The notes under the pieces were generated by a model, which saw nothing but the letters and a program-made list of their open reading frames with translations, had not been told where the DNA came from and ran no database searches. Made by a program: the position numbers and the translations under genes. A stretch of DNA of 64,000 nt, taken from positions 186,001 to 250,000 of the forward strand of contig CAYROO010000002.1 of the NCBI GenBank assembly GCA_964425915.1, read 5' to 3'. How positions within the stretch are numbered: the stretch's first letter is position 1; the number at the start of each line of letters is the position of its first letter. Positions 9,608-18,496 of this stretch are shown here, in pieces. Source of the stretch: Polycyclovorans sp964425915. Lineage in GTDB: Bacteria; Pseudomonadota; Gammaproteobacteria; Nevskiales; Nevskiaceae.

Positions 9608-12106
9608 TCAGAACTGGTACTTGAAGAAGAAGCCGAGGTTGTCGCGGTCACGGTAAAGATTGTTGCTGCCGGCACCAAAGAAGGTGTTGTAGGCAATGGT
9701 GAAGGCGTAGGACGGGCCGTAGCGCGTTTCCAGCAACAGGTTGAGGGCTTTGCGGCCCTCCACGAAGTTGCCGGCGGGTCCCGGTGAGTTTCCGTTGATG
9801 TCGTGCGCCCAGATGAACAGCGGCTGCACGCTGATCCCCGGCAGCACCGACTCATAGGCAATGCGGCCGACAATCCGATAGCCCCAGGAGAAGGCATCGG
9901 CATAGGCATTGCGCGGCGCCTGGGTGGGGTTGAAGCGCAAACCATCGGCACCGAGTGAGCAGGTCGGATTGGTGGAACAGGCCAGACGCGAGCCGTCCGC
10001 GCCGGTGCCATCGGCGCCGGCACTGGCGTGGGTGTAGGCGGTCAGGGGGCCTTCGATCTGCAGCTCATCGAAGTCCGGCATGTTGAGCACGTGGGTGCCG
10101 GCGAATTCGTAGATGAGAATCACCTGGTCGGCGCCGATCCAGTTCTCGTTGGGGCCGAGCACGCGGGTGGCCCCGAGGTTGTACTGCGCGACCTTGCCGG
10201 GGATCCAGCCCTGAATGTAGCTGTTAGGCGCATTGTTGCCGATCGCATCGGCGCCATAGCGCCAGGGGATCAGGAAGCTGGGGAAGGAGCGCGCCGAACC
10301 GGGCACGGCACCGACCGCCAGATTGATGGTGTCCGGGAACGGGTTGGTGCCCTGATTGTCGACGACGAAGTCATTGCCTTCGTAGATGACGGAATCACCA
10401 TTTTCGTTGAACCCGAGACCGGCTGACGTGCCGAAGCAACCCACTGATTCATTGTGACAGCTGGACAGCACGGGACCGAACGCCGAGAACGCCACGTCGA
10501 TCAGCGCCACCTGCAGCGGCACGTTGGGGCGGTAGCTGACTTCGCCCTGGAACGAATACTCGCCATAGGTCGTCGTAAAGTCGGCCCCGAACATACGGAT
10601 GTCCTCGGGGTATTCCAGCTGCAGCTTGGCCGTGTCGAAGGGCACCGCGCTGGACGTCGGCAGACCGGGGCGCGGCAGCAGCAGGTTGGCCAGGCCCAGC
10701 ACGTTGCCGTCAATCAACCCGAGCTCGGTGCCGATCCCCGGGCGCTGCGCGGTCAACGACAGCACATCGCCCAGCAGCGCCGCCTGCCCGGCCAGGGTCA
10801 GCTCCGAGGTCGGCAGGTTTGGGCAAACCGTGAAGAACTCGCTGGTGTTCCGCGCATCAATGCCCTGCGCGTTACCGGCGGCACGGGCACAACTGGCATC
10901 GGTAGAGAAGAAGCTGACGTAGGGCAGCTTCGAGTGGTAATTCATGAAATAGACACCGAACTCGGTGCCATTGTTGATGTTGTCGGCGTAGTACTTGAAC
11001 GACACGCCGTACTGGCCGGAGTCGCGCGCATCGCGATCGGGCAGACGCTCGGCGGTGAGCGCGGTGCCGGTGATCAGGGTGAGCGGGTTGTCCAGCGGGT
11101 TGCCGAGAAACTCGGGGTCGTCCGGCGCCTGACCGAAAGCCAGGTTGACGGTGTTGCGCTGGTTGTCGGTGCCGATGTCGACGAAGGACATGAAGCTGCC
11201 GGCCGTGGGGATCTCGATCGGCTCCCACTCCAGTTGGTAGTAGGCCTCCATGGTGATGCCACCGAAGATCTCGGTGCTGGCACGCACCATGTTCACCGGC
11301 ACGAACAGCTCCTCCAGCAGGCCGAAGCCGAGGCGGTACAACGAGTTGGTGTTGACCGGCTGTGCCTGGTTGACGCTGTTCACCACCGCCACCGTGCTCT
11401 GGCCCCAGTTCACGGTCTGACGGCCGATGCGCAGGTTCAGGGTACGGATGTCGTCAAGCGGAATGTTGGCAAAGAAGTTGGCATCCAGCAGGTCGTAGCG
11501 CAGACCGATCTCCTCGGCCTCATTGCGCGCACGCTGTTCGCGCACCACCCCACCCGGTCCGAACACTTGGTCGAAGTAGCGGTTGGAGGTGCGATTGCCG
11601 GACTGCACGCCGACGTCGTTGACGTTGGCGGATGTGATCTTGTTGGGACTGAAGGTTTCGAAGTCATCATAGTTGTGGTGGTCGTAGATGCCGATCCCAC
11701 GGATGAAGATGCCGTAGTTGTCCCAGGTGAAGCGGAAATCGTGGCTGTACTTCAGCGGCATCTGCACGAGATCGCCACGGTCGTAGTTAAGGTTGCCGTC
11801 GTCGAAGTTGATCGACGCCTGCCCTGGGGCAGCGGCGAGACGGGCGGCAGGGAAGGTCTGCTCGCGGAACAGGCCCTGACAGGTCTGGAACTGGCCGGAG
11901 CACAGGTCCGGATCAATGGCGCCCTTGCTGATGAGGTCGCTGGCCTGGTCCTGCAGGCGCCACGAGGCGCCAAAGGTGACCGTGTTGTTGAGCACCACAC
12001 CGACATCCTTGTCGAACAGGCGTACCGAGGTCTGGTAGGCACCCGCCGGACCGGCGAGGGGAATCAGCAACAGGGGAAGACACCGGATCAGCAGGGACCG
12101 AATCAT
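9608..12106 (-). CDS. DUF1302 outer-membrane-type protein, paralogue B
   Basis: Second DUF1302 protein, 832 residues, with a signal peptide to about residue 23 (GPAGA). It shares long stretches with paralogue A, for example the NTVTFGASWRLQDQASDLI block, the RTLNLRIGRQTVNWGQ block, the YIQGWIPG block and the C-terminal RDNLGFFFKYQF. Differences cluster at the N-terminus and in middle loops, as expected for barrel loops facing outward. It lies between DUF1329 (76 bases upstream, with a 13-bp hairpin in the gap) and the Ycf48-like gene. DUF1302 and DUF1329 genes are commonly neighbours in proteobacteria; the joint function is unknown but probably concerns hydrophobic compounds at the envelope. 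Confidence 0.9.
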   Translation of the reverse strand: MIRSLLIRCLPLLLIPLAGPAGAYQTSVRLFDKDVGVVLNNTVTFGASWRLQDQASDLISKGAIDPDLCSGQFQTCQGLFREQTFPAARLAAAPGQASINFDDGNLNYDRGDLVQMPLKYSHDFRFTWDNYGIFIRGIGIYDHHNYDDFETFSPNKITSANVNDVGVQSGNRTSNRYFDQVFGPGGVVREQRARNEAEEIGLRYDLLDANFFANIPLDDIRTLNLRIGRQTVNWGQSTVAVVNSVNQAQPVNTNSLYRLGFGLLEELFVPVNMVRASTEIFGGITMEAYYQLEWEPIEIPTAGSFMSFVDIGTDNQRNTVNLAFGQAPDDPEFLGNPLDNPLTLITGTALTAERLPDRDARDSGQYGVSFKYYADNINNGTEFGVYFMNYHSKLPYVSFFSTDASCARAAGNAQGIDARNTSEFFTVCPNLPTSELTLAGQAALLGDVLSLTAQRPGIGTELGLIDGNVLGLANLLLPRPGLPTSSAVPFDTAKLQLEYPEDIRMFGADFTTTYGEYSFQGEVSYRPNVPLQVALIDVAFSAFGPVLSSCHNESVGCFGTSAGLGFNENGDSVIYEGNDFVVDNQGTNPFPDTINLAVGAVPGSARSFPSFLIPWRYGADAIGNNAPNSYIQGWIPGKVAQYNLGATRVLGPNENWIGADQVILIYEFAGTHVLNMPDFDELQIEGPLTAYTHASAGADGTGADGSRLACSTNPTCSLGADGLRFNPTQAPRNAYADAFSWGYRIVGRIAYESVLPGISVQPLFIWAHDINGNSPGPAGNFVEGRKALNLLLETRYGPSYAFTIAYNTFFGAGSNNLYRDRDNLGFFFKYQF

Positions 12107-12140
12107 GTTGTTCAGGCTTTGTGGTTGGGTGAATCAAGGA

Positions 12141-12171
12141 CCCGCCGCCGGCCAACATGGCCGGCGGCGGG
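12141..12171 (-). other. Intercistronic 13-bp perfect GC hairpin
   Basis: Two 13-base arms (12141-12153 and 12159-12171) form a perfect GC stem with a 5-base loop, in the 76-base gap between DUF1329 and DUF1302 paralogue B. No T-run follows on the minus strand, so this looks like an mRNA-stabilising or processing hairpin rather than a classical terminator. Confidence 0.6.
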
Positions 12172-12182
12172 CATCGGCTGGC

Positions 12183-13544
12183 TTACTTCGAGGCGCGGGT
12201 CTGAATGGTGTTCGCTTCGAAGAAGTTGGAGGGGTAGGTCACCGTGTTGTCGTACGGCTGGTCTTCGTTACCCATGGCGGTGACGAAGTAGCGGCCCGAG
12301 TTGAAGTGATAGATGGTTTCAGGCTGGGTGGTGGTGGCCAGTACGTTGTAGTAGGTCACCAGGTTGCCTTCCTGGAACTGCATCAGCTTGCCCTGCTGGT
12401 CGTAGTTGTCGATGGCGACCACGTTCCAGCTGTCCTCATCCACATAGATGCGACGCAGCTTGAAGGTGTGGCGCATGTCGGGCTTGTTCTCGGACTCGAC
12501 CACCCACACGCGGTGCAGCTCGTAGCGCGGCAGATCCGGGTTGACGTGGTTCGGCGAAGCGATGTCGTCGTACTTGGTCTGCGGGCCGGCCATCTTGTTG
12601 GAGTTGTACGGAATGTACATTTCCTTCTTGCCGACCAGCTTCCAGGTGAAGCGCTCCAGCACCCCGTTGTACATGTCCACCTGGTCATAGAACTGGTGAC
12701 CGTCGGTGCCTTCATACGGGTTGTCGCAGCAGACCGCCGGCGCGCGACGGATGCGCTTCAGCGCCGGGGCATAGAGCCACGCCGCGCGACCGTCGGTCCC
12801 GGCACCGGCCTTCTCGTGCACCAGGATGTAGGTGCCGGCGATACGGGGCGGTGAAATGGTTTCCGACAGATAACGCAGGAAGTCGGTGCCCGGCTTCAGT
12901 GCCGGCGGGTTGTCGTTGGCCGAGTTGGCGTAGAAGAAGGTGACGTCCTCGACGATCTTGGTCAGCGAGAAGCTGCCGTCCTGCTGCACGATCATCTGGT
13001 TGTTGTAGCGGCGCACGTCATTGCCGCGCCACTTCACACGGTGGTTCCAGACCACTTCGGCACCGCTCTTCGGAATGGGGAACGGGAAGCCGAGCTGGCC
13101 GCCGACCGGGTTGTCCACCCCTTCCAGCTTGGCCGTGGTGGCGTTCTTGATGGTGGCGTCAAGCACTTCCTTCGGGAAGTTCACATCCCGATGGCTCTTG
13201 TACACGTTCATCTTGTAGGTCTGCGGATAGCGCTTGAGCAGCTCCTTGTGACCCTCGGTCAGCTTGTCGGCGTACTGGCCGACATTCTGCGCGGTGATGG
13301 TGAAGATCGGCTTTTCAGCGTCGAACTCGGGGTTGTTCGGATACACCGCCTTGAGTTCGCCGCGACGCTCGGCCGGGGTCCACTCGGGAATGGTGCCGTC
13401 GGCATTGCCGGCGCGCTCGGCGCCAATCGGGGTGAGGTCCTTGCCCAGGCGGGCGGCTTCTTCAGCGGACACCGCTGCCCAGGTGGTGCCGGAAGCCATC
13501 ACCATGGCCGCCAGCGCGGTCAGTTTCATCATTGATCGTTTCAT
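12183..13544 (-). CDS. DUF1329 periplasmic protein
   Basis: Periplasmic or outer-membrane-associated protein of 453 residues from the DUF1329 family. Members resemble LolB/LolA-like lipid-binding folds in a general way, but the function is not established. The start chosen is the ATG at 13544: it has a very strong Shine-Dalgarno AAGGAGG (13554-13560) and opens a proper signal peptide (MKRSMMKLTALAAMVMASGTTWA); an upstream in-frame ATG at 13616 adds 24 residues without that logic. Family features are LGKDLTPIGAERAGNADGTIPEW and the C-terminal RRIYVDEDSWNVVAIDNYD. It lies 104 bases after the MMPL gene. Confidence 0.92.
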   Translation of the reverse strand: MKRSMMKLTALAAMVMASGTTWAAVSAEEAARLGKDLTPIGAERAGNADGTIPEWTPAERRGELKAVYPNNPEFDAEKPIFTITAQNVGQYADKLTEGHKELLKRYPQTYKMNVYKSHRDVNFPKEVLDATIKNATTAKLEGVDNPVGGQLGFPFPIPKSGAEVVWNHRVKWRGNDVRRYNNQMIVQQDGSFSLTKIVEDVTFFYANSANDNPPALKPGTDFLRYLSETISPPRIAGTYILVHEKAGAGTDGRAAWLYAPALKRIRRAPAVCCDNPYEGTDGHQFYDQVDMYNGVLERFTWKLVGKKEMYIPYNSNKMAGPQTKYDDIASPNHVNPDLPRYELHRVWVVESENKPDMRHTFKLRRIYVDEDSWNVVAIDNYDQQGKLMQFQEGNLVTYYNVLATTTQPETIYHFNSGRYFVTAMGNEDQPYDNTVTYPSNFFEANTIQTRASK

Positions 13545-13648
13545 GACACCTATCCTCCTTGTGGAAGCGGGACCTGCCGTGTCCTGCAGGCTCCACCGTA
13601 AAACCGGAACCGACACCCCCGAAAAGGGGGCGCCGTCACATCGTCAGC

Positions 13649-16237
13649 TTACGCCGATGCCGCCGCCTTGGAACCGCCGTCTTTCGGCGCTTTCAGTAGG
13701 AAAGCGGCGAATGCCGGCAGCAGGATGGCCGCAGCGATGGCGTTGGCAAAGAACATGAGCGTCAACAGGATGCCCATGTCGACCTGGAACTGCAGGTTGG
13801 AGAACAACCAGGTGCACACCGTGGCGCCCAGCGTCAACGCGGTGAAGATCACCGCCTTGCCGGTCTGGTGCAGGGTGTTCTGGTAGGCCTCGCGCAGCTT
13901 CATGCCCTTCTGCAGCACATTCTCTTCCAGCACGCTGTAGATGTAGATGCCGTAGTCCACGCCGATGCCGGCCGCGAACGCCGCCACCGCAATGTTGGAG
14001 AACTTCACGCCGATCTCCAGGTACACCATCACGGCGTAGCTCACCACGTGGACCAGCGCCAGCGGCACCAGCACGCAGACCAGGCCGGCAAAGCTGCGGA
14101 ACGACAACGCCACGCAGACGCCGATGCCGAGGAACAGCCACAGCAGCACGGTGTACTCGGTTTCCTTGATGACATCGTTGACCGCCGCCATCACCCCGAC
14201 GTTGCCGGTGGCGAGCTGGAACGTGACCGGGGCGTCCTCGGGCAACTCGTCGCGGAATTCGTTGATGGCCGCGATGATGACGTCGATGGTCTCGGCCTTG
14301 TGGTCCTGCGTGAAGATGAACACCGGCATGGCGCTGCAGTCTTCGTTGAGCAGGCCGGTGGAGCTGGGGAACGGCTGCACCGTCACCACCAGCGCCCCAC
14401 TTTCACGCGGCAGCGCGTTGAACTTGGGATTGCTCTCGGTGTAGCTGTTGAACACCAGCTTCTGCATCTTCGGCAGTGACAGGGTCGACTGCACGCCCGG
14501 GGTGTTCTCCATGCGCCAGGCGAAGCGGTCCATCAGCGAGACAATGCTGTGGTCGATACAGCCGTCAGGCTTGCCTTCGGCCACCACCTTGAGCACGTCC
14601 ACCCCGATGGCGAAGTCCTTGACGATCTTCGCGGAGTCCAGGTTGTAGCGGGCATCGGGGCGCAGTTCCGGCACGCCGTCATGCAGTTCGCCGATCTTCA
14701 GGTCCTGGGCAATCCAGTGCCCGGTGGCCCACAGCCCGGCGCCCATCAGCAGCACCACGGCGGCCACCGGCTTCAGCGTGATCAGCGACAGGCCGCGCCA
14801 TACCGGCTCCAGCTTGGCATCGCGCGCGTGCTGGTGCTCGCGGAACTTCTTGGGGTCCTTGAGGTTGGCGTACGTGAGCAGGCAGGGCAGCAGCACCTTC
14901 TTGCACAACACAATCGCCACCAGACCGAACATGGCGTTGGCGGCCATCTCGCGGATGATGTCGATGGGGATGAGGAAGATGGTGCCGAAACCGACGAAGT
15001 TGGTCGCCAGTGCGGAGATCCCGGGAATCACCAGTCGACGATAGGTGGCCACCGCAGCGTCGAAGGCGCCCAGGCCGTGATCCGCCGTCTCGTTGAGCCA
15101 GAAGTTGGTGATCTGGATGCCGTGACTGGTACTGATGGCCAGGACGATGAAGGGCATCAGCACGGCAAACGGATCGAGTCCGAAACCAAACAGGTGCAGC
15201 ATGCCCAGTTCCCACACCACGGCGAGAATGCCGCAGGCGGTGGGCAGGAAGGCCACCTTGAACGAGCCGCAGTACCAGGCGAGCAGCATCCACACCAGGA
15301 ACACCGTCAGGCCGAAGTAGCTGAACACTTCCAGCGCGCTGTCGGCGATATCGCCGACCGCCTTGGTGAACCCGATGATGTGGATATCGATGTTGGGGTT
15401 GTAGTCGGGATTGCTTTCCTCGACCACCTCCAGCATCGACCCCGGGACCTCGCGCTCGACCTCGAGGCCCTCTTCGTTGGGCATGATCACCTTGACGTCG
15501 AGGAAGTCGAACAGCGGGCCGCGCTCGTCGGTGTAGCCGGTCTTGACGATGTCGCCGGCCTTGAGCGGTGGCAGGTCCTCTTTCAGCGTGTACTGATAGC
15601 GAGTCTCGGTGGTGAAGCGCCGGCGGATGTCTTCAAGCCGGTGGGCCGTGGCGATGTAGTCCAGCTTCTCGCCGCTGACCGGATTGCGTTCCAGCAGCTC
15701 GGAAAACACCATGGCGCCGCCATGGTCGTTGGCGATGAGGCGGCCGACGATGCCGGCCTTTTCCACGTTGGAGCGCACGCGGGCCAGCATTTCCGGTGTG
15801 GGGGTAAAGTCGGCCGGTACCACGTTGCCGCCCTGGAAACCGCCCTCCACCACCTCCAGATAGCGCACGTCCGGGGTGAAGATGGAGCTGACGCGCGAGC
15901 GGTCCATGCCGGGCGTGAAGTAAACCGCATCGGTCAGCGCCCGCAGGGTCTTCATGAACTCGGCGTTGTAGATGTCGCCATCGTTCTGGCTCAGCGCCAC
16001 CAGGGTGGTGTTGGCGCCCCCGAACTCCTTTTCGTACTGCTTGTAGATCTGGATGTAGGGGTGCTGCAGGGGGATCTGCTTCTCGAAGCCGGCATCGATG
16101 CGCAGCCCGGTGGCCTGCCAGCCCAGCAACACGGTGAGAATGCCCATCACCGTCAGGGTGATCCAGCGCCGGCTGAAGATCAGCGGTTCCGTGATGCGGA
16201 CAAAAGCCTGCGCAAACGCGCCGCGCGAATCATGCAT
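13649..16237 (-). CDS. RND/MMPL-family transporter (HAE3 type)
   Basis: Inner-membrane RND superfamily protein of 862 residues, shorter than drug-efflux HAE1 pumps and like the HAE3/MMPL group (relatives include the hopanoid exporter HpnN). TM1 lies at about residues 25-42. Two RND repeats each have a large periplasmic loop followed by a bundle of TM helices; FAAGIGVDYGIYIYSVLEEN is the second-half TM4-like motif with its Asp. The start at 16237 has GAGGAG eight bases upstream. It is first in a set with DUF1329, DUF1302 and Ycf48-like genes, a recurrent association. It probably moves lipids or other hydrophobic molecules across the periplasm; cargo unknown. Confidence 0.9.
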   Translation of the reverse strand: MHDSRGAFAQAFVRITEPLIFSRRWITLTVMGILTVLLGWQATGLRIDAGFEKQIPLQHPYIQIYKQYEKEFGGANTTLVALSQNDGDIYNAEFMKTLRALTDAVYFTPGMDRSRVSSIFTPDVRYLEVVEGGFQGGNVVPADFTPTPEMLARVRSNVEKAGIVGRLIANDHGGAMVFSELLERNPVSGEKLDYIATAHRLEDIRRRFTTETRYQYTLKEDLPPLKAGDIVKTGYTDERGPLFDFLDVKVIMPNEEGLEVEREVPGSMLEVVEESNPDYNPNIDIHIIGFTKAVGDIADSALEVFSYFGLTVFLVWMLLAWYCGSFKVAFLPTACGILAVVWELGMLHLFGFGLDPFAVLMPFIVLAISTSHGIQITNFWLNETADHGLGAFDAAVATYRRLVIPGISALATNFVGFGTIFLIPIDIIREMAANAMFGLVAIVLCKKVLLPCLLTYANLKDPKKFREHQHARDAKLEPVWRGLSLITLKPVAAVVLLMGAGLWATGHWIAQDLKIGELHDGVPELRPDARYNLDSAKIVKDFAIGVDVLKVVAEGKPDGCIDHSIVSLMDRFAWRMENTPGVQSTLSLPKMQKLVFNSYTESNPKFNALPRESGALVVTVQPFPSSTGLLNEDCSAMPVFIFTQDHKAETIDVIIAAINEFRDELPEDAPVTFQLATGNVGVMAAVNDVIKETEYTVLLWLFLGIGVCVALSFRSFAGLVCVLVPLALVHVVSYAVMVYLEIGVKFSNIAVAAFAAGIGVDYGIYIYSVLEENVLQKGMKLREAYQNTLHQTGKAVIFTALTLGATVCTWLFSNLQFQVDMGILLTLMFFANAIAAAILLPAFAAFLLKAPKDGGSKAAASA

Positions 16238-16331
16238 TGATGAACTCTCCTCGTGACTGCCTAGCCCGGGCGCGCCTCAACCTAGGCCTTCCCCTGCGCT
16301 ATCGAAAGTATAGTGCGTTGTTAAGGTACTC

Positions 16332-16379
16332 AGAATAACCCACACCGCCAATGAAGCGTCAAGTATCCCGTGATACGGG
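16332..16379 (-). promoter_or_regulatory. Candidate promoter with overlapping palindrome upstream of the MMPL gene
   Basis: In the 172-base gap between the MerR gene and the MMPL gene, the minus strand has TTGACG (16357-16362) followed at an 18-19 base spacing by TTATTC/TATTCT (16332-16338). Four bases upstream of the -35 is a perfect palindrome CCCGT-ATC-ACGGG (16367-16379). A long -35/-10 spacing is typical for MerR-controlled promoters, but MerR operators normally lie within the spacer, so the palindrome may bind another factor. Confidence 0.4.
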
Positions 16380-16409
16380 CGGCATCGGGCAGCAGATGCG
16401 GCGCCCGGC

Positions 16410-17192
16410 TCAATGGATGGCGGGTCCATGGGGTCCGGCGCCCCGCTGGGCCTGCTGTGACGCCGGTGCTTGCACGCTGCGCTCGAGCAGGTCGTCGATG
16501 AACTGGTAGACCGCGCGCTCGTGCATGGTGACGAACAGCTTGCTGATGGCCGGAATGGCGGTGTCGATAATGGCGATCAGCTCCTGGATATCGAGCCCGC
16601 GCATGCGGTCGCGGAAGATTTCCAGCTCGTTGTCGAGCACATGGCGGGCGGCCTCCAGCACATGGCCGATGTCCTTCGGGCTGAAGCCGCGATCCAGGGT
16701 CAGCCCGGCATCACGCAGACTGATCCAGAGCTTGACGATCTCGACGTCGCTGATCGTGGCGACGCCGGACGCCGCCACGCCGAGGTCCCTCAGTTCCTTG
16801 CGTTCCAGCCGTGACAGGCCGAAATCCAGCGCCAGCTTTTCCGGCGGTTCCGACATCGACAGGCGCCCCTGGGTGGCGCTGAGCCGCTGCCGAATCCGTT
16901 GCAGCGAAGCCAACTGGGTGGGCGTGAACTCGGGGTCTCCGGCACCACCCAGCACCATGCGAATCGCCTTCAGTGACAGGAAATGATCCCGTTGCAGACG
17001 CTTGATCTGCTGAAGCTGGTCGAGGTGGACCTGTCCATACCAGGCCATGTTGCGCGCGCTCTTCTCCGGGGGCGGCAACAGGCCCTCGTTGATGTAGAAA
17101 CGGATCGCCTCGCGCGAGACCCCAGTCTGTTCGACCAGGTCCTTGATGCGGTAGGGCGGCTCCGTGCGCGGTTTCAATGGCTTGCGCGGCAT
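16410..17192 (-). CDS. MerR-family transcriptional regulator
   Basis: DNA-binding regulator of 260 residues. The start is taken at the ATG at 17192, with GAGGAG at 17201-17206; an upstream in-frame ATG at 17387 would run across the prpC terminator and prpC's end. The N-terminal winged helix-turn-helix (about residues 12-80) reads YRIKDLVEQTGVSREAIRFY, then INEGLLPPP, the classic MerR pattern. The C-terminal about 160 residues, which would sense the effector, lack a metal-binding cysteine cluster. It lies upstream of, and co-directional with, the MMPL gene set and may control it. Confidence 0.9.
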   Translation of the reverse strand: MPRKPLKPRTEPPYRIKDLVEQTGVSREAIRFYINEGLLPPPEKSARNMAWYGQVHLDQLQQIKRLQRDHFLSLKAIRMVLGGAGDPEFTPTQLASLQRIRQRLSATQGRLSMSEPPEKLALDFGLSRLERKELRDLGVAASGVATISDVEIVKLWISLRDAGLTLDRGFSPKDIGHVLEAARHVLDNELEIFRDRMRGLDIQELIAIIDTAIPAISKLFVTMHERAVYQFIDDLLERSVQAPASQQAQRGAGPHGPAIH

Positions 17193-17258
17193 GCGCAGGG
17201 CTCCTCGGATCAGGCAGCGCTCTATGGCGCCGTCGGCCCGCCACTCTACTCCGCGCCC

Positions 17259-17290
17259 AAAAAAAAGGAAGCCGCCCGCAGGCGGCTTCC
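17259..17290 (-). terminator. Rho-independent terminator of prpBC
   Basis: A perfect 10-bp stem (17267-17276 with 17281-17290, 4-base loop) is followed on the minus strand by eight T (17259-17266). It ends the prpB-prpC transcript 15 bases after the prpC stop, so no further prp gene belongs to the operon. Confidence 0.92.
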
Positions 17291-17304
17291 CCGGGTGCAT
17301 CGGC

Positions 17305-18462
17305 TCAGCTTCGCTGTGCGATCGGCACAAACTTCTGGTCTTCCGGCCCCACGTAGTTGGCGGACGGGCGGATGATCTTGCCGTCAATCCGCTGCTCGAT
17401 GACGTGCGCGCTCCAGCCGGCGGTGCGGGCGATCACGAACAGCGGGGTGAACATGTCGGTCGGCACGCCCATCATGTGATAGCTCACGGCGCTGAACCAG
17501 TCGAGGTTGGGGAACATCTTCTTGATTTCCCACATGGTCGATTCCAGGCGCTCGGCGATGTCGTACATCTTCATGCTCTTCTGCTCTTCTGAGAGCTGGC
17601 GCGCAACTTCCTTGATCACCTTGTTGCGGGGGTCGGACACCGTGTACACCGGGTGGCCGAAGCCGATCACCACTTCCTTCTTATCGACGCGGGCACGGAT
17701 GTCGGCTTCCGCTTCATCCGGGTTGTCGTAGCGCTTCTGGATCTCGAAGGCCACCTCGTTGGCACCGCCGTGCTTGGGTCCGCGCAGGGCGCCGATGCCA
17801 CCGCAAATGGCGGAATACATGTCGGAGCCGGTGCCGGCCACCACCCGCGAGGTGAAGGTGGAGGCGTTGAACTCATGCTCGGCATAGAGGATCAGCGAGG
17901 TGTGCATGGCACGCACCCAGGTGTCACGCGGCTTCTCGCCGTGCAGCAGGTGCAGGAAGTGGCCACCGATCGAGTCGTCGTCGGTTTCCACTTCGATGCG
18001 CTTGCCGTTGTAGGCAAAGTGGTACCAGTACAGCAGCATCGAGCCCAGCGAGGCCATCAGCTTGTCGGCGATGTCGCGGGCGCCCGGGTGGTTGTGGTCG
18101 TCCTTCTCGGGCTTGACGCAGCCGAGCACCGACACGCCGGTGCGCATCACATCCATCGGATGCGAGGACGGCGGCAACTGCTCCAGCGCGACCTTTACCG
18201 CCGCCGGCAGCCCGCGCAGGGCCTTCAGCTTGGCCTTGTACCCGGCCAATTCAGCGGTGGTCGGCAACTTGCCGTGCACCAGCAGGTAGGCGATCTCTTC
18301 GAACTCGCAGGTTGTGGCGACATCGAGGATGTCGTAGCCGCGATAGTGCAGGTCATTGCCGCTGCGGCCCACCGTGCAGAGGGCGGTGTTGCCGGCTGCG
18401 GTGCCGCTGAGGGCCACGGACTTCTTGGGCTTGAAACCGGGGGTGGGGGTTGCGTCGCTCAT
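17305..18462 (-). CDS. prpC: 2-methylcitrate synthase
   Basis: Condenses propionyl-CoA with oxaloacetate to 2-methylcitrate, the entry step of the methylcitrate cycle. The protein has 385 residues from the ATG at 18462, preceded by AGGAG; the longer open frame to 18564 overlaps prpB and is not used. Citrate-synthase fold motifs are visible: HYRGYDILD near residue 40, SSHPMDVMRTGVS, the histidine region GALRGPKHGGANE and VIGFGHPVYTVSDPR. The call as PrpC rather than GltA rests on the neighbouring prpB and prpR. It begins 34 bases after prpB. Confidence 0.95.
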   Translation of the reverse strand: MSDATPTPGFKPKKSVALSGTAAGNTALCTVGRSGNDLHYRGYDILDVATTCEFEEIAYLLVHGKLPTTAELAGYKAKLKALRGLPAAVKVALEQLPPSSHPMDVMRTGVSVLGCVKPEKDDHNHPGARDIADKLMASLGSMLLYWYHFAYNGKRIEVETDDDSIGGHFLHLLHGEKPRDTWVRAMHTSLILYAEHEFNASTFTSRVVAGTGSDMYSAICGGIGALRGPKHGGANEVAFEIQKRYDNPDEAEADIRARVDKKEVVIGFGHPVYTVSDPRNKVIKEVARQLSEEQKSMKMYDIAERLESTMWEIKKMFPNLDWFSAVSYHMMGVPTDMFTPLFVIARTAGWSAHVIEQRIDGKIIRPSANYVGPEDQKFVPIAQRS

Positions 18463-18496
18463 GTTGTCTCCTGAAAGGTCAATTTGCGGCTGTCGC

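Noticed and set aside
10454..12283. 609-codon plus-strand frame opposite DUF1302-B
   Set aside because: Antisense shadow of a recognised gene; similar shadows appear opposite paralogue A because the coding sequences are alike.
14549..16240. 563-codon plus-strand frame opposite the MMPL gene
   Set aside because: Shadow of the MMPL gene, with His/Gln/Val-rich composition and no ribosome site.
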